Source of the DNA: Actinomycetales bacterium | GTDB taxonomy: Bacteria > Actinomycetota > Actinomycetes > Actinomycetales > BWSM-131 | Direction of reading: 5' to 3' | NCBI GenBank assembly: GCA_030149025.1 | Contig: JASBSH010000218.1 | Coordinates: forward strand, 1 to 23,625 | DNA: 23,625 nucleotides | Shown here: in pieces, positions 1 to 7,139 of the stretch | How the letters are laid out: each line of letters opens with the position of its first letter | Position numbering within the stretch: the first letter of the stretch is position 1 | The notes under the pieces: generated by a model | Database searches by the model: none | Told to the model about the DNA's origin: nothing | The model's input: only the letters and a program-made list of their open reading frames with translations | Translations under genes and position numbers: made by a program

Positions 1-408
1 CGCTCGTCGAGCGGCAGCACCCTGTTGCGCCCCGTCAGCGGGCGCATCACCTCCCCGTACGGGTGGCGGATCCACCCGATCTACGGGTACCGCCGGATGC
101 ACACCGGAACGGACCTGGCTGGTGCGTGTGGCACGCCGATCCGGGCAGCGGAGGACGGTCGTGTCCTGCGGGCCGGCTGGGCCGGAAGCTCCGGTATCCA
201 GCTCGTGCTCAACAACGGGATCATCGACGGCCAGGCGTTCGCCACCTCGTACAGCCACATGAGCGGGCTCGCCGTGCAGGCCGGTGCGTCGGTGCGCCGT
301 GGCCAGGTGATCGGTTACGTCGGTACGACGGGAGCCTCCACCGGCTGCCACCTGCACTTCGAGGTGTTCGTCAACGGTGACCGCACGGACCCGATGAAGT
401 ACGTGTAG
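1..408 (+). CDS. M23 family metallopeptidase (LytM domain), C-terminal part
   Basis: The frame is open from base 1, so this is the 3' end of a longer gene; the TTG at 25 is not a convincing start. The visible 135 residues are almost exactly a LytM/M23 domain. They hold the HTGTDLA motif (HxxxD, zinc ligands), a central SYSHMSG segment and the closing CHLHFEV motif (HxH, zinc ligand and catalytic His). M23 enzymes are secreted or envelope-anchored endopeptidases that cut peptidoglycan cross-links. The missing upstream part would carry the signal peptide and any coiled coil. Lying just before smpB, it matches the actinobacterial prfB-ftsE-ftsX-M23-smpB order, in which the peptidase is thought to act with FtsEX; that partnership is inference, because ftsEX is outside the window. 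Confidence 0.9.
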   Translation, partial: RSSSGSTLLRPVSGRITSPYGWRIHPIYGYRRMHTGTDLAGACGTPIRAAEDGRVLRAGWAGSSGIQLVLNNGIIDGQAFATSYSHMSGLAVQAGASVRRGQVIGYVGTTGASTGCHLHFEVFVNGDRTDPMKYV

Positions 409-514
409 CCAGCCACGCTCCAACGGGGATCACGGCGTCCCGCCACCACCCAACCCGTCCTCGGTGATCATGAAAAGCGGGTTCAGGCCCGACTGGTGGC
501 GCAGCCGCGATGCG

Positions 515-520
515 TAGAAT
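515..520 (+). promoter_or_regulatory. Candidate -10 element for smpB
   Basis: TAGAAT, preceded by TGCG (extended -10-like), lies 50 bases before the smpB start. No good -35 is seen at the right distance. It would give smpB a promoter separate from the M23 gene. Confidence 0.35.
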
Positions 521-570
521 CGAGGGTCCGTCGCCAGGAACGTGACGTGAACCGTCGAGGAGTGGGTGCA

Positions 571-1044
571 GTGCCGAAGGAGACCGGTCGCAAGGTCATC
601 GCGACCAACCGCAAGGCGCGGCACGACTTCCACATCCTCGACACGATCGAAGCCGGGCTGGTTCTCACGGGCACCGAGGTGAAGTCGCTGCGCCAGGGGC
701 GGGCGTCGCTGGTCGACGGGTTCGCCCAGATCGACCGTGGGGAGGTCTGGCTGGAGAACGTGTACATCCCCGAGTACGCGCAAGGCACGTGGACGAACCA
801 CAGTGCCCGCCGCAAGCGCAAGCTGCTCATGCACCGCGAGCAGATCGACAAGCTCGCCGGCAAGTCGCGCGAGACGGGTATGACCCTGATCCCGTTGCAG
901 CTGTACTTCTCCGACGGCCGCGCCAAGGTGGAGATCGCGCTGGCGAAGGGCAAGAAGGAGTACGACAAGCGCCACGCCCTGCGCGAGAAGCAGGACCAGC
1001 GTGAGGCGCAGCGCGCGATGTCCCTGCGCCGCAACCGCGAGTGA
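571..1044 (+). CDS. smpB: SsrA-binding protein SmpB
   Basis: SmpB binds tmRNA and brings it to stalled ribosomes, where its C-terminal tail fills the decoding centre during trans-translation. The sequence shows the family hallmarks: an N-terminal RKVIATNRKARHDF stretch, GLVLTGTEVKSLR, the ENVYIPEY segment, and a basic tail (KGKKEYDKRHALREK...) rich in Lys and Arg. The frame is open upstream to an ATG at 496, but the GTG at 571 has a GAGGAG Shine-Dalgarno about 9 bases upstream and gives the normal family length (157 aa), so I chose it. Its RNA partner ssrA is in the same window on the same strand, but 6.4 kb downstream rather than next door. Confidence 0.96.
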   Translation: MPKETGRKVIATNRKARHDFHILDTIEAGLVLTGTEVKSLRQGRASLVDGFAQIDRGEVWLENVYIPEYAQGTWTNHSARRKRKLLMHREQIDKLAGKSRETGMTLIPLQLYFSDGRAKVEIALAKGKKEYDKRHALREKQDQREAQRAMSLRRNRE

Positions 1045-1074
1045 GGATCCGCGGTCAGGGCGTCAACCGCTGCG

Positions 1075-1118
1075 GCACCGCGGCGTAGTCCTGGCGTAGT
1101 CCACCCCTGCCGCGGTGC
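1075..1118 (+). terminator. Candidate weak terminator hairpin after smpB
   Basis: Nine-base perfect arms GCACCGCGG (1075-1083) and CCGCGGTGC (1110-1118) enclose a 26-base loop. The loop holds an 11-bp-spaced direct repeat of GGCGTAGTCC (1082-1091 and 1093-1102). There is no T-tract, and the loop is large for a terminator, so termination is only possible. Confidence 0.35.
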
Positions 1119-1212
1119 GGATCGGCGCCGCCACGGAAAGGCGAGGGCGGCAAGGAACAATGGGGACGACGTCACGCAGGTGCCGAACGCACGTCCCGTT
1201 TGGAGGCCCCCG

Positions 1213-2001
1213 GTGAGTGCCCGCGCCTCACTGCCAGAGGTCGACACCAACACGGTGCTCGGCAAGGTGGTGACGATCCTGTGGTCGTTCACCCCGGACG
1301 ACCAGGAGGTGACGCTCGCGGAACTGGGGCGGCGCACCGGGCTGGCGAAGGGAACGCTCCACCGGGTCGTCAATGACCTCGTGGCGGTGCGACTCCTGGA
1401 GTGGACGGGCTCCGGATATCGCCTGAGCGGCATGATGTTCGAGCTCGGCATGAGAGCCTCTGTCGAGCGCCGCCTGCTCGAGGTGGCCACCCCGTTCATG
1501 CAAGACCTGTACGAGCGCACGCACGAGACGGTGCACCTCGGCGTCCCGGAAGACACCGAGGTGGTCTACGTCTCGAAGATCGGCGGGCACCGGCGAGCGA
1601 TGTCGCCGTCCCGGATCGGCGGCAGAATGCCGCTGCACTGCACGGCGATAGGCAAGGTCCTGCTGGCCCACTCCTCGGCCGAGCTGCTGGACCAGGTCGT
1701 CGGTGCGAAGTTGCAACGCAGAACGCCCCGGACGATCACCGCGCCGGGCATCCTTCGCCGCCAGCTGGAGCGCGCCCGCGAGACCGGCGTCGCCTACGAG
1801 TACGAGGAGTCCGCTGTCGGCATCGTCTGCGTTGCAGCGCCCGTTCTCGACGCCAACGACGTTCCCATTGCGGCGGTCAGCGTCACCGGCGCCGTGACGA
1901 GCTTCAGGCCGGAGGCGCAGGCAGTCTCCGTCAAGGCGGCCGCCGCCGGGATCTCCGCCACGCTGGCGAGGCGCAGCCAGTTGGTCCGGCCGGCGGAGTG
2001 A
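1213..2001 (+). CDS. IclR family transcriptional regulator
   Basis: A 262-aa protein with the IclR layout. A winged HTH comes first (VTLAELGRRTGLAKGTLHRVVNDLVAVRLLEWTG..GYRLS, roughly residues 30-75). The effector domain follows, with the diagnostic stretches MPLHCTAIGKVLLA, YEYEESAVGIVCVAAPVLD and PIAAVSVTGA. The frame is open from a GTG at 1180, but the GTG at 1213 has a GGAGG six bases before it, so it is the better start. IclR proteins often regulate adjacent aromatic-catabolic operons. Here the gene lies 96 bases upstream of, and in line with, a meta-cleavage operon, so it is the likely local regulator. Its effector cannot be read from the sequence. Confidence 0.93.
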   Translation: MSARASLPEVDTNTVLGKVVTILWSFTPDDQEVTLAELGRRTGLAKGTLHRVVNDLVAVRLLEWTGSGYRLSGMMFELGMRASVERRLLEVATPFMQDLYERTHETVHLGVPEDTEVVYVSKIGGHRRAMSPSRIGGRMPLHCTAIGKVLLAHSSAELLDQVVGAKLQRRTPRTITAPGILRRQLERARETGVAYEYEESAVGIVCVAAPVLDANDVPIAAVSVTGAVTSFRPEAQAVSVKAAAAGISATLARRSQLVRPAE

Positions 2002-2050
2002 CTGGGTCATCGCATTCCACTCACCGGAACGTGGCGCTGGCGTCCACCTG

Positions 2051-2082
2051 CCGTAGACCGCACGCTTGAGCCACCGTAGACC
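2051..2082 (+). promoter_or_regulatory. Direct repeat upstream of the hydratase gene, possible IclR site
   Basis: CCGTAGACC occurs at 2051-2059 and again at 2074-2082, 23 bases apart start to start, in the 96-base gap between the IclR gene and the operon. The second copy lies just before the GAGGA ribosome-binding site at 2086-2090. A role as regulator site is inferred from position only. Confidence 0.3.
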
Positions 2083-2097
2083 TTCGAGGAAGCAGAG

Positions 2098-2916
2098 ATG
2101 AGCCAGACCTCAACGAGTTCGACGCTTACGGCGGCGATCGACGCCGCCACCGCCCGGCTTCAGGCAGCGGTACGGGCCGGCGTGCCGTGCGCGCCGGTGC
2201 GCGACGTCCTCGGTGAGGAGGACGTCGCGCTGGCCTACCGCGTCCAGCAGGCACTCACCGACGCACGCCTTTCCACCGGTGCGCGAATCGTTGGTCGCAA
2301 GATCGGCCTGACGTCCCCGGCGGTTCAGCAGCAGCTGGGCGTCGACCAGCCGGACTTCGGCGTGCTGTTCGACGACATGGACGTCACCGACCTGCCCGAG
2401 GTCCCCAGCGCCAGACTGCTCCAGCCGAAGGTGGAGGCGGAGATCGCATTCGTCCTCGCCACCGACCTCGACGACCCTGATCTGGACGTCGCCGCGGTGC
2501 GTCGGACCGTCGACTACGCGGTCGCTTCACTGGAGATCGTCGACAGCCGGGTCGCCGAGTGGGACATCCGCATCACCGACACCGTGGCGGACAACGCCTC
2601 CAGTGGACTGTTCGTACTGGGCCAGAACCGCCTCTCCCTGAGCGAGTTCGAGCCAGCCGAGGTGACGATGGCGATGCACGTCAACGGCCGACTGGTCTCC
2701 GAGGGCCGGGGCGACGCGTGCCTCGGCGACCCCCTCAACGCCCTGCTGTGGCTCGCCGAGACCGCTCGCGACTTCGGGGAACCGCTGCGTGCGGGTCAGG
2801 TCGTCCTGTCCGGGGCGCTCGGACCCATGGCGCCAGTGTCACCAGGTGACCGGGTGCACGCCGAGATCAGCGGGCTCGGCGCCGTGAACGCGACCTTCTC
2901 GAGCAAGGAGCAGTGA
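2098..2916 (+). CDS. mhpD: 2-keto-4-pentenoate hydratase (2-hydroxypenta-2,4-dienoate hydratase)
   Basis: A 272-aa member of the MhpD/BphH/4-oxalocrotonate decarboxylase family. These metal-dependent enzymes add water to 2-hydroxypenta-2,4-dienoate to give 4-hydroxy-2-oxovalerate, the first shared step of the lower meta-cleavage pathway. Visible motifs are GRKIGLTS (residues 66-73), KVEAEIAFVL with putative metal ligands E113 and E115, and SLEIVDSR with E146. The start has GAGGA seven bases upstream. The stop overlaps the start region of the next gene (TGATG), so the two are translationally coupled. The family also includes 4-oxalocrotonate decarboxylases, but pairing with the next two genes favours the hydratase. 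Confidence 0.92.
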   Translation: MSQTSTSSTLTAAIDAATARLQAAVRAGVPCAPVRDVLGEEDVALAYRVQQALTDARLSTGARIVGRKIGLTSPAVQQQLGVDQPDFGVLFDDMDVTDLPEVPSARLLQPKVEAEIAFVLATDLDDPDLDVAAVRRTVDYAVASLEIVDSRVAEWDIRITDTVADNASSGLFVLGQNRLSLSEFEPAEVTMAMHVNGRLVSEGRGDACLGDPLNALLWLAETARDFGEPLRAGQVVLSGALGPMAPVSPGDRVHAEISGLGAVNATFSSKEQ

Positions 2917-3875
2917 TGAGCAAGACCAAGGTGGCTGTGATCGGGTCGGGCAACATCGGCACGGACCTGATGTTCAAGATCATGCGTCTGTCCGACACGC
3001 TCGAAATGGGGGCCATGGTGGGTATCGACCCGGCGTCGGACGGGCTCGGCCGAGCCAAACGCCTCGGCGTCCCCACGACGCACGAAGGGGTGGACGGCCT
3101 CATCGCCCTCGAGGGTTTCGACGAGATCGAGATCGTCTTCGACGCGACGTCTGCTGCGGCCCACAAGGCCAACGCCGAGAAGCTCGCGCCGTACGGCAAG
3201 AAGCTCGTCGACCTGACTCCAGCGGCCATCGGTCCGTACGTGGTCCCGCCCGTCAACCTCGACGAGCAGCTCCGGAGCGACGTCACCAACGTCAACATGG
3301 TGACCTGTGGCGGTCAGGCGACGATCCCGATCGTTCACGCCATCTCCCGGGTCACGCCGGTCGCCTACGCCGAGATCGTCGCGTCGATCGCCTCGAAGTC
3401 GGCCGGCCCGGGCACTCGGGCGAACATCGACGAGTTCACCGAGACCACCTCCGCAGCCATCGAAACCGTCGGAGGCGCACGGCGTGGCAAGGCCGTCATC
3501 ATCCTGAACCCGGCCGAGCCGCCGCTCATCACGCGCGCCACCGTCTTCGCGCTGGTCGGCGATGCCGACCACGAGGCCATCTCTCAGTCCGTGAAGGACA
3601 TGGTCGAGAGCGTGGCCGAGTACGTGCCCGGCTACCGGCTGAAGCAGGAAGTGCAGTTCACGACCATCGCGGACGACGAGCCGGTGCACACGTTGCTTCC
3701 CGACGGCGTGGACAGGCCGACCACCCGGGTGAGTGTCTTCCTCGAGGTCGAGGGTGCCGCGCACTACCTGCCCGCCTACGCCGGCAACCTCGACATCATG
3801 ACGTCCGCGGCGCTGCGCGCGGGTGAGGCGATCGCCCGGCGCCGGGCCGCATCCGAACCGGTCGCTGCCCGATGA
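2916..3875 (+). CDS. mhpF: Acetaldehyde dehydrogenase (acetylating)
   Basis: A 319-aa CoA-acylating aldehyde dehydrogenase of the DmpF/MhpF/HsaG type. It converts acetaldehyde, or propionaldehyde in steroid pathways, to the acyl-CoA using NAD+. The N-terminal Rossmann motif GSGNIG is at residues 10-15. The catalytic cysteine is C131 in MVTCGGQATIP. The C-terminal part follows the family to the end. A GTG at 2913 is in frame, but AAGGAG (2905-2910) sits correctly for the ATG at 2916, which overlaps the hydratase stop by one base (TGATG). In the family this enzyme forms a channelling complex with the aldolase encoded next. Confidence 0.95.
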   Translation: MSKTKVAVIGSGNIGTDLMFKIMRLSDTLEMGAMVGIDPASDGLGRAKRLGVPTTHEGVDGLIALEGFDEIEIVFDATSAAAHKANAEKLAPYGKKLVDLTPAAIGPYVVPPVNLDEQLRSDVTNVNMVTCGGQATIPIVHAISRVTPVAYAEIVASIASKSAGPGTRANIDEFTETTSAAIETVGGARRGKAVIILNPAEPPLITRATVFALVGDADHEAISQSVKDMVESVAEYVPGYRLKQEVQFTTIADDEPVHTLLPDGVDRPTTRVSVFLEVEGAAHYLPAYAGNLDIMTSAALRAGEAIARRRAASEPVAAR

Positions 3876-4957
3876 CGACGAACGCGCCCGAGACCACCGC
3901 GAGGACTGAAGACATGAAGGACACGACGGCACCGGTCGACCTGTACGTCCAGGACGTGACCCTCCGGGACGGGATGCACGCCGTTCGGCACCGCATCACC
4001 CCCGAGGACGTCGCCCGGATCGTCACCGCACTCGACGCGGCCGGCGTCGACGCCATCGAGGTGGCTCACGGCGACGGCCTGGCGGGCGGCAGCATCAACT
4101 ACGGGCCGGGGTCCAACACCGACTGGGAGTGGATCGAGGCGGCCGCCGACAACATCAAGAACGCTACTCTCACAACGCTTCTCCTGCCTGGGATCGGGAC
4201 GATCGCCGAGCTCGAGCACGCGTACAAGCTCGGCGTGCGCTCCGTCCGCATGGCCACGCACTGCACCGAGGCCGACGTCTCGGCCCAGCACATCAGCAAG
4301 GCTCGCGAGCTCGGCATGGACGTCGCCGGCTTCCTGATGATGAGCCACATGGCGCCCGCGGAGAAGCTCGCCGAGCAGGCGAAGCTGATGGAGTCCTACG
4401 GTGCGCACTGCGTCTACGTCACCGACTCCGGCGGCCGGCTCACCATGGATGGCGTCCGGCAACGGATCCGCGCCTATCGCGACGTGCTCGACCCCGAGAC
4501 GCAGATCGGGATCCACGCGCACGAGAACCTGTCGCTTTCCGTGGCTAACTCCGTTGTGGCAGTGGAGGAGGGTGTGCGCCGCGTCGACGCCTCGCTAGCC
4601 GGTCACGGCGCGGGCGCCGGCAACTGCCCGATCGAGCCGTTCATCGCAGTGGCCAACATCTACGAGTGGAAGCACCGCTGCGACCTGTTCGCCCTGCAGG
4701 ACGCTGCGGACGACATCGTCCGCCCGCTGCAGGACCGTCCGGTGCGCGTCGACCGCGAGACGCTGACCCTCGGCTACGCCGGCGTCTACTCCAGCTTCCT
4801 GCGTCACGCGGAGCGAGCCTCCAAGGAGTACGGCATCGACGTGCGGACGATCCTGCTCGAGGTGGGTCGCCGGAACCTCGTCGGCGGCCAGGAGGACATG
4901 ATCGTGGACATCGCCCTCGATCTGGTCGCGGCCAGGTCAGCCGGGGAACCTGCCTGA
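3872..4957 (+). CDS. mhpE: 4-hydroxy-2-oxovalerate aldolase
   Basis: A 361-aa DmpG/MhpE/HsaF-type pyruvate aldolase. It splits 4-hydroxy-2-oxovalerate into pyruvate and acetaldehyde and passes the aldehyde to the dehydrogenase. VTLRDGMHAVRH holds the metal ligand D33 and catalytic H36; GIHAHEN holds the other two metal ligands H215 and H217; LGYAGVYSSFLRHAE is the conserved C-terminal helix region. HEN rather than HHN is, from memory, also seen in mycobacterial HsaF. The ATG at 3872 overlaps the preceding stop (ATGA), implying coupling; an ATG at 3914 would remove a non-conserved 14-residue leader. No ring-cleaving dioxygenase or C-C hydrolase lies nearby, so the operon must be fed from elsewhere. 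Confidence 0.95.
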   Translation: MTTNAPETTARTEDMKDTTAPVDLYVQDVTLRDGMHAVRHRITPEDVARIVTALDAAGVDAIEVAHGDGLAGGSINYGPGSNTDWEWIEAAADNIKNATLTTLLLPGIGTIAELEHAYKLGVRSVRMATHCTEADVSAQHISKARELGMDVAGFLMMSHMAPAEKLAEQAKLMESYGAHCVYVTDSGGRLTMDGVRQRIRAYRDVLDPETQIGIHAHENLSLSVANSVVAVEEGVRRVDASLAGHGAGAGNCPIEPFIAVANIYEWKHRCDLFALQDAADDIVRPLQDRPVRVDRETLTLGYAGVYSSFLRHAERASKEYGIDVRTILLEVGRRNLVGGQEDMIVDIALDLVAARSAGEPA

Positions 4958-4984
4958 GCCGCTGGTTGCTCACAGGACGTGGCG

Positions 4985-5037
4985 TTGACTGCCCAGGTGG
5001 TGGTTCTGGTGACGGAATCCGCCGCCTGGGCAGTCAA
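4985..5037 (+). terminator. Long hairpin, probable terminator of the meta-cleavage operon
   Basis: A perfect 13-base inverted repeat, TTGACTGCCCAGG (4985-4997) and CCTGGGCAGTCAA (5025-5037), begins 27 bases after the aldolase stop. Pairing continues inwards through two G-U and four G-C pairs to a 19-bp stem with a 15-base loop (5004-5018). There is no T-tract, as is common in actinobacteria. An operator or small mobile relic is a less likely reading. Confidence 0.7.
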
Positions 5038-5123
5038 GGCAACCCCGCAGAGGCCGCTGGACGACGACACGCACTGACACTGCCGGCTCGCGTCGAGCAC
5101 TGCCTGCGGTGGATCCTGGACCG

Positions 5124-5747
5124 ATGACGGAGTTCTGGGAGGACAGGTACGCCGAGAAGGAGCAGATCTGGTCCGGTGAACCGAACTCGATCCTGGTCGA
5201 GGTCGTCTCGGCCCTGACACCGGGCCGGGCGCTCGACCTCGGATGCGGCGAAGGAGGCGACGCCGTCTGGCTCGCCGAACGCGGGTGGCGGGTGACCGGC
5301 GTCGACATCTCGGCAACGGCAGTGGGTCGGGCCGCCGCGATGGCGAAGGACCGCGGCGTGCCCCAGGACGACATCACCTGGGTCACCGCCGACCTCGCCA
5401 CCTGGCAGCCGGCAGGGAGCTACGACCTGGTGTCTGCGTTCTACATGCACTCGCCGATCGAGTTCCCGCGGGACGCGGTACTGCGGCGGGCTGCCGAGGC
5501 GGTGGCGCCCGAAGGGCATCTGCTCATCGTCGGTCACGCCGGGTTCCCGCCGTGGGCGCACGCTCGCGAAGGGCACGAACACGACGAACACCACTTCCCC
5601 GGTCCGGGAGAGCAGATCGACAGCCTCGCACTGCGCGCCGGGGAGTGGGACACCGTGCTCGCCGAGCGTCGGCGCCGCGAGGTCACCGGCCCCGAGGGTC
5701 AGCGTGCCGACATCGACGACGTCGTGGTCCTCATGCGAAGGCGCTGA
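5124..5747 (+). CDS. Class I SAM-dependent methyltransferase
   Basis: A 207-aa single-domain methyltransferase of the Methyltransf_11/25 or TehB-like group. The SAM-binding loop is RALDLGCGEGGDAVWLAERG (core at residues 38-46), followed by VTGVDIS with the ribose-binding acid. Then come ADLATW, the YDLVSAFYMHS strand, and a His-rich HEHDEHHFPGPGE segment near residue 150. The substrate is unknown; relatives act on small molecules or detoxify oxyanions. The frame extends to a GTG at 5109, but the ATG at 5124 begins the conserved FWEDRY(A) start, though its ribosome-binding site is poor. It appears to be transcribed alone and converges on the toxin gene that follows. Confidence 0.85.
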   Translation: MTEFWEDRYAEKEQIWSGEPNSILVEVVSALTPGRALDLGCGEGGDAVWLAERGWRVTGVDISATAVGRAAAMAKDRGVPQDDITWVTADLATWQPAGSYDLVSAFYMHSPIEFPRDAVLRRAAEAVAPEGHLLIVGHAGFPPWAHAREGHEHDEHHFPGPGEQIDSLALRAGEWDTVLAERRRREVTGPEGQRADIDDVVVLMRRR

Positions 5748-5767
5748 CCCGGGACGACGCCCGGTCA
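5745..5767. terminator. Bidirectional terminator hairpin sharing two stop codons
   Basis: TGACC-(C)-GGG (5745-5753) pairs with CCCGGTCA (5760-5767) around a six-base loop, with one bulged C at 5750. The left arm starts with the methyltransferase TGA; the right arm ends with the reverse-strand TGA of the PIN toxin gene. The convergent genes therefore end inside the same hairpin. Confidence 0.5.
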
Positions 5768-6160
5768 GGGCACCGGTGTGCTGACAGTAAGCGCTTCGCT
5801 ACTCGCGCATTCAGCCTGGCGCGAGTCGTAGGTCAGCAGGCCCCCCGCTTCGACGCTGAGGGCGCTGGCGAGATGAATGGCGTCAAGCGTGCGCAGGTAG
5901 GGGTAGGGCAAGCGACCAGCGAGCTGGAGTGTCGCCTCCGTAAGTCGCACCACGGTGAACGGTGTGGTGACAGGGGGCAGGCGCTCAGCACTGATCTCGA
6001 GCCGAAGCGCCAGGCGCCGCAGCTCCGTGACGGCCAGCGACGAGATGCAGAAGGAGTCTCCGGCGGCGCTTCTCTCGGCAAGATGACTGCGAAGCGCCGC
6101 GGACTCCGTCTCTTCGACCAACAACTTCGCCAAGGCGGAGGTGTCAACAGCGACGATCAC
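5765..6160 (-). CDS. PIN-domain toxin (VapC-like), module 1
   Basis: A 131-aa PIN-domain protein, a putative Mg-dependent RNase. The four acidic active-site positions are all visible: D6 in VAVDTSALAK, E46 in AVTELRR, D93 in LRTLDAIHLASAL, and D112 in LTYDSRQ. VapC toxins of this kind usually cut tRNA or rRNA; the target cannot be told here. The GTG start overlaps the stop of the antitoxin gene upstream (GTGA), the normal antitoxin-first coupling. A second, divergent PIN module lies directly upstream, so the two are tandem pairs rather than one recent duplication. Confidence 0.9.
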   Translation of the reverse strand: MIVAVDTSALAKLLVEETESAALRSHLAERSAAGDSFCISSLAVTELRRLALRLEISAERLPPVTTPFTVVRLTEATLQLAGRLPYPYLRTLDAIHLASALSVEAGGLLTYDSRQAECASSEALTVSTPVP

Positions 6161-6402
6161 AGCCCTGCCCGCAAGTCGTCCAAGACGCCGAGGACCTCCT
6201 GCGTGAGCTCAACGCCGGGGGGGAAGGACATCTGCTGAGACCCCTCGCGGAGTGTTAGTTCCTCAAGGGCGCTACGGGAAAGCGGGGCCAGCACGCCGAC
6301 CGGCCGGCCATGACTTGTGACTCGGTAGGACCGGCCACGTTCAAGCCCGCGCATGACCTCGCCGGACTGGTTCCGCAGCTCCCTTTGAGTGATGGTCTCC
6401 AC
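6157..6402 (-). CDS. Phd/YefM-type antitoxin, module 1
   Basis: An 81-aa Phd/YefM-fold antitoxin (VETITQRELRNQSGEVMRGLERG..YRVTSHGRPVGVLAPL) with an acidic, hydrophobic C-terminal tail expected to wrap the PIN toxin. The frame extends to an ATG at 6435, but the GTG at 6402 begins exactly at the conserved family start. It lacks a ribosome-binding site; instead a TACGCT -10-like hexamer lies seven bases before it, suggesting a leaderless message. The antitoxin is expected to neutralise the toxin and to repress the shared promoter. Confidence 0.87.
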   Translation of the reverse strand: METITQRELRNQSGEVMRGLERGRSYRVTSHGRPVGVLAPLSRSALEELTLREGSQQMSFPPGVELTQEVLGVLDDLRAGL

Positions 6403-6430
6403 CGCAGGTAGCGTAGCACGCGCGTAGCAC
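6403..6430 (-). promoter_or_regulatory. Leaderless promoter and direct-repeat operator of module 1
   Basis: On the minus strand TACGCT (6415-6410) lies seven bases before the GTG at 6402. On the plus strand GTAGCAC occurs at 6413-6419 and 6424-6430, exactly 11 bp (one helical turn) apart and overlapping the -10. This is a plausible antitoxin binding site; no clear -35 is seen. Confidence 0.45.
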
Positions 6431-6447
6431 CTCATTGGCCGGACGAG

Positions 6448-6840
6448 CTATGCCGGCGCTATGGCCCGAACACCCTGGACGACGCACGCCTCGGCGAGCC
6501 GCGCGTCGTACGTCACGAAGCCCTCCAGGTCATCGCCCAGGGAGAGCGCGGAAGCGAGGTGCACCGCGTCGAGGCTCCGTATGGACGCAGGCTCCAGCCT
6601 GCCGGCCTCGTCAAGAACCGCAGGTGATAGCTGAAGCAGCGTGACGGCGTCCAGCACCGCTCTCGCGCGAACCGCAAGCTCTGCACGCGTGCGCCTCACC
6701 GCACGCATCAACTCGGTCCGAGCGAGGTCACTCGAGACCAGGAGTGGATCGTCCGATCTGGTCCACGTGTAAAGCGCGGGCGTCTCCGGCTCTGCTACAA
6801 CGAACTTCACGAGTGCGGAGGTATCCACGTAGTACGCCAC
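6448..6840 (-). CDS. PIN-domain toxin (VapC-like), module 2
   Basis: A 130-aa PIN-domain protein with the full active-site set: D6 in YYVDTSALVK, E43 in RTELMRA, D91 in IRSLDAVHLASAL and D112 in VTYDARLAEA. It resembles module 1 in layout but differs over most of its length, so it is an independent member of the family. It begins at a GTG 15 bases after the antitoxin stop. The gap holds a short repeat of GATCGGTGGC running into the start and only a weak GGTGG as ribosome-binding site. The RNA target is unknown. Confidence 0.9.
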   Translation of the reverse strand: MAYYVDTSALVKFVVAEPETPALYTWTRSDDPLLVSSDLARTELMRAVRRTRAELAVRARAVLDAVTLLQLSPAVLDEAGRLEPASIRSLDAVHLASALSLGDDLEGFVTYDARLAEACVVQGVRAIAPA

Positions 6841-6855
6841 CGATCAAGCCACCGA

Positions 6856-7122
6856 TCAGTATCGCTCGTCCTCGCGCATGGCCTCGAGCGCGTCCGAAAG
6901 GTCGGGGCCGGCAACCGGCGGCTCCAGGTCAGCCAGGCGTCGACGCGCAGGTCGCGCCAGACCGGCGTCCACGAGTTGCTCCAGTGGTGTGGCGGCGATG
7001 GGTGTCAGGCGCGCGACTGGTCGTCCGCGGTCCGTGATGGTTACGGACTCACCTGCGCCGACTCGAGCGACGACGGCGGAAGCATTCTGCTTGAGAGCCC
7101 TGATGCCGACCTCCTCAGTCAT
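6856..7122 (-). CDS. Phd/YefM-type antitoxin, module 2
   Basis: An 88-aa Phd/YefM-family antitoxin. The DNA-binding and dimerisation half reads EVGIRALKQNASAVVARVGAGESVTITDRGRPVARLTPI; the C-terminal half is acidic and ends in EAMREDERY. It precedes its PIN toxin gene in the usual order. There is no ribosome-binding site before the ATG at 7122. A 17-bp palindrome containing a TACAAT -10 abuts the start codon, so the message is probably leaderless and the antitoxin probably autoregulatory. Confidence 0.9.
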   Translation of the reverse strand: MTEEVGIRALKQNASAVVARVGAGESVTITDRGRPVARLTPIAATPLEQLVDAGLARPARRRLADLEPPVAGPDLSDALEAMREDERY

Positions 7123-7139
7123 GTTCTACATTGTAGAAC
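7123..7139 (-). promoter_or_regulatory. Palindromic operator containing the -10 of antitoxin module 2
   Basis: GTTCTACA (7123-7130), T, TGTAGAAC (7132-7139) is a perfect dyad that directly abuts the start codon at 7122. Read on the minus strand it contains TACAAT (7135-7130), five of six bases of a -10 box, seven bases from the ATG. A bound repressor would block RNA polymerase. Confidence 0.7.

Noticed and set aside
2796..3932. 378-codon minus-strand frame opposite the acetaldehyde dehydrogenase
   Set aside because: Low-complexity shadow of a gene with intact catalytic motifs on the other strand.
5243..6238. 331-codon plus-strand frame running through the methyltransferase and the PIN toxin region
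   Set aside because: Arg-rich shadow of genes in other frames; it crosses a convergent gene boundary and its hairpin.
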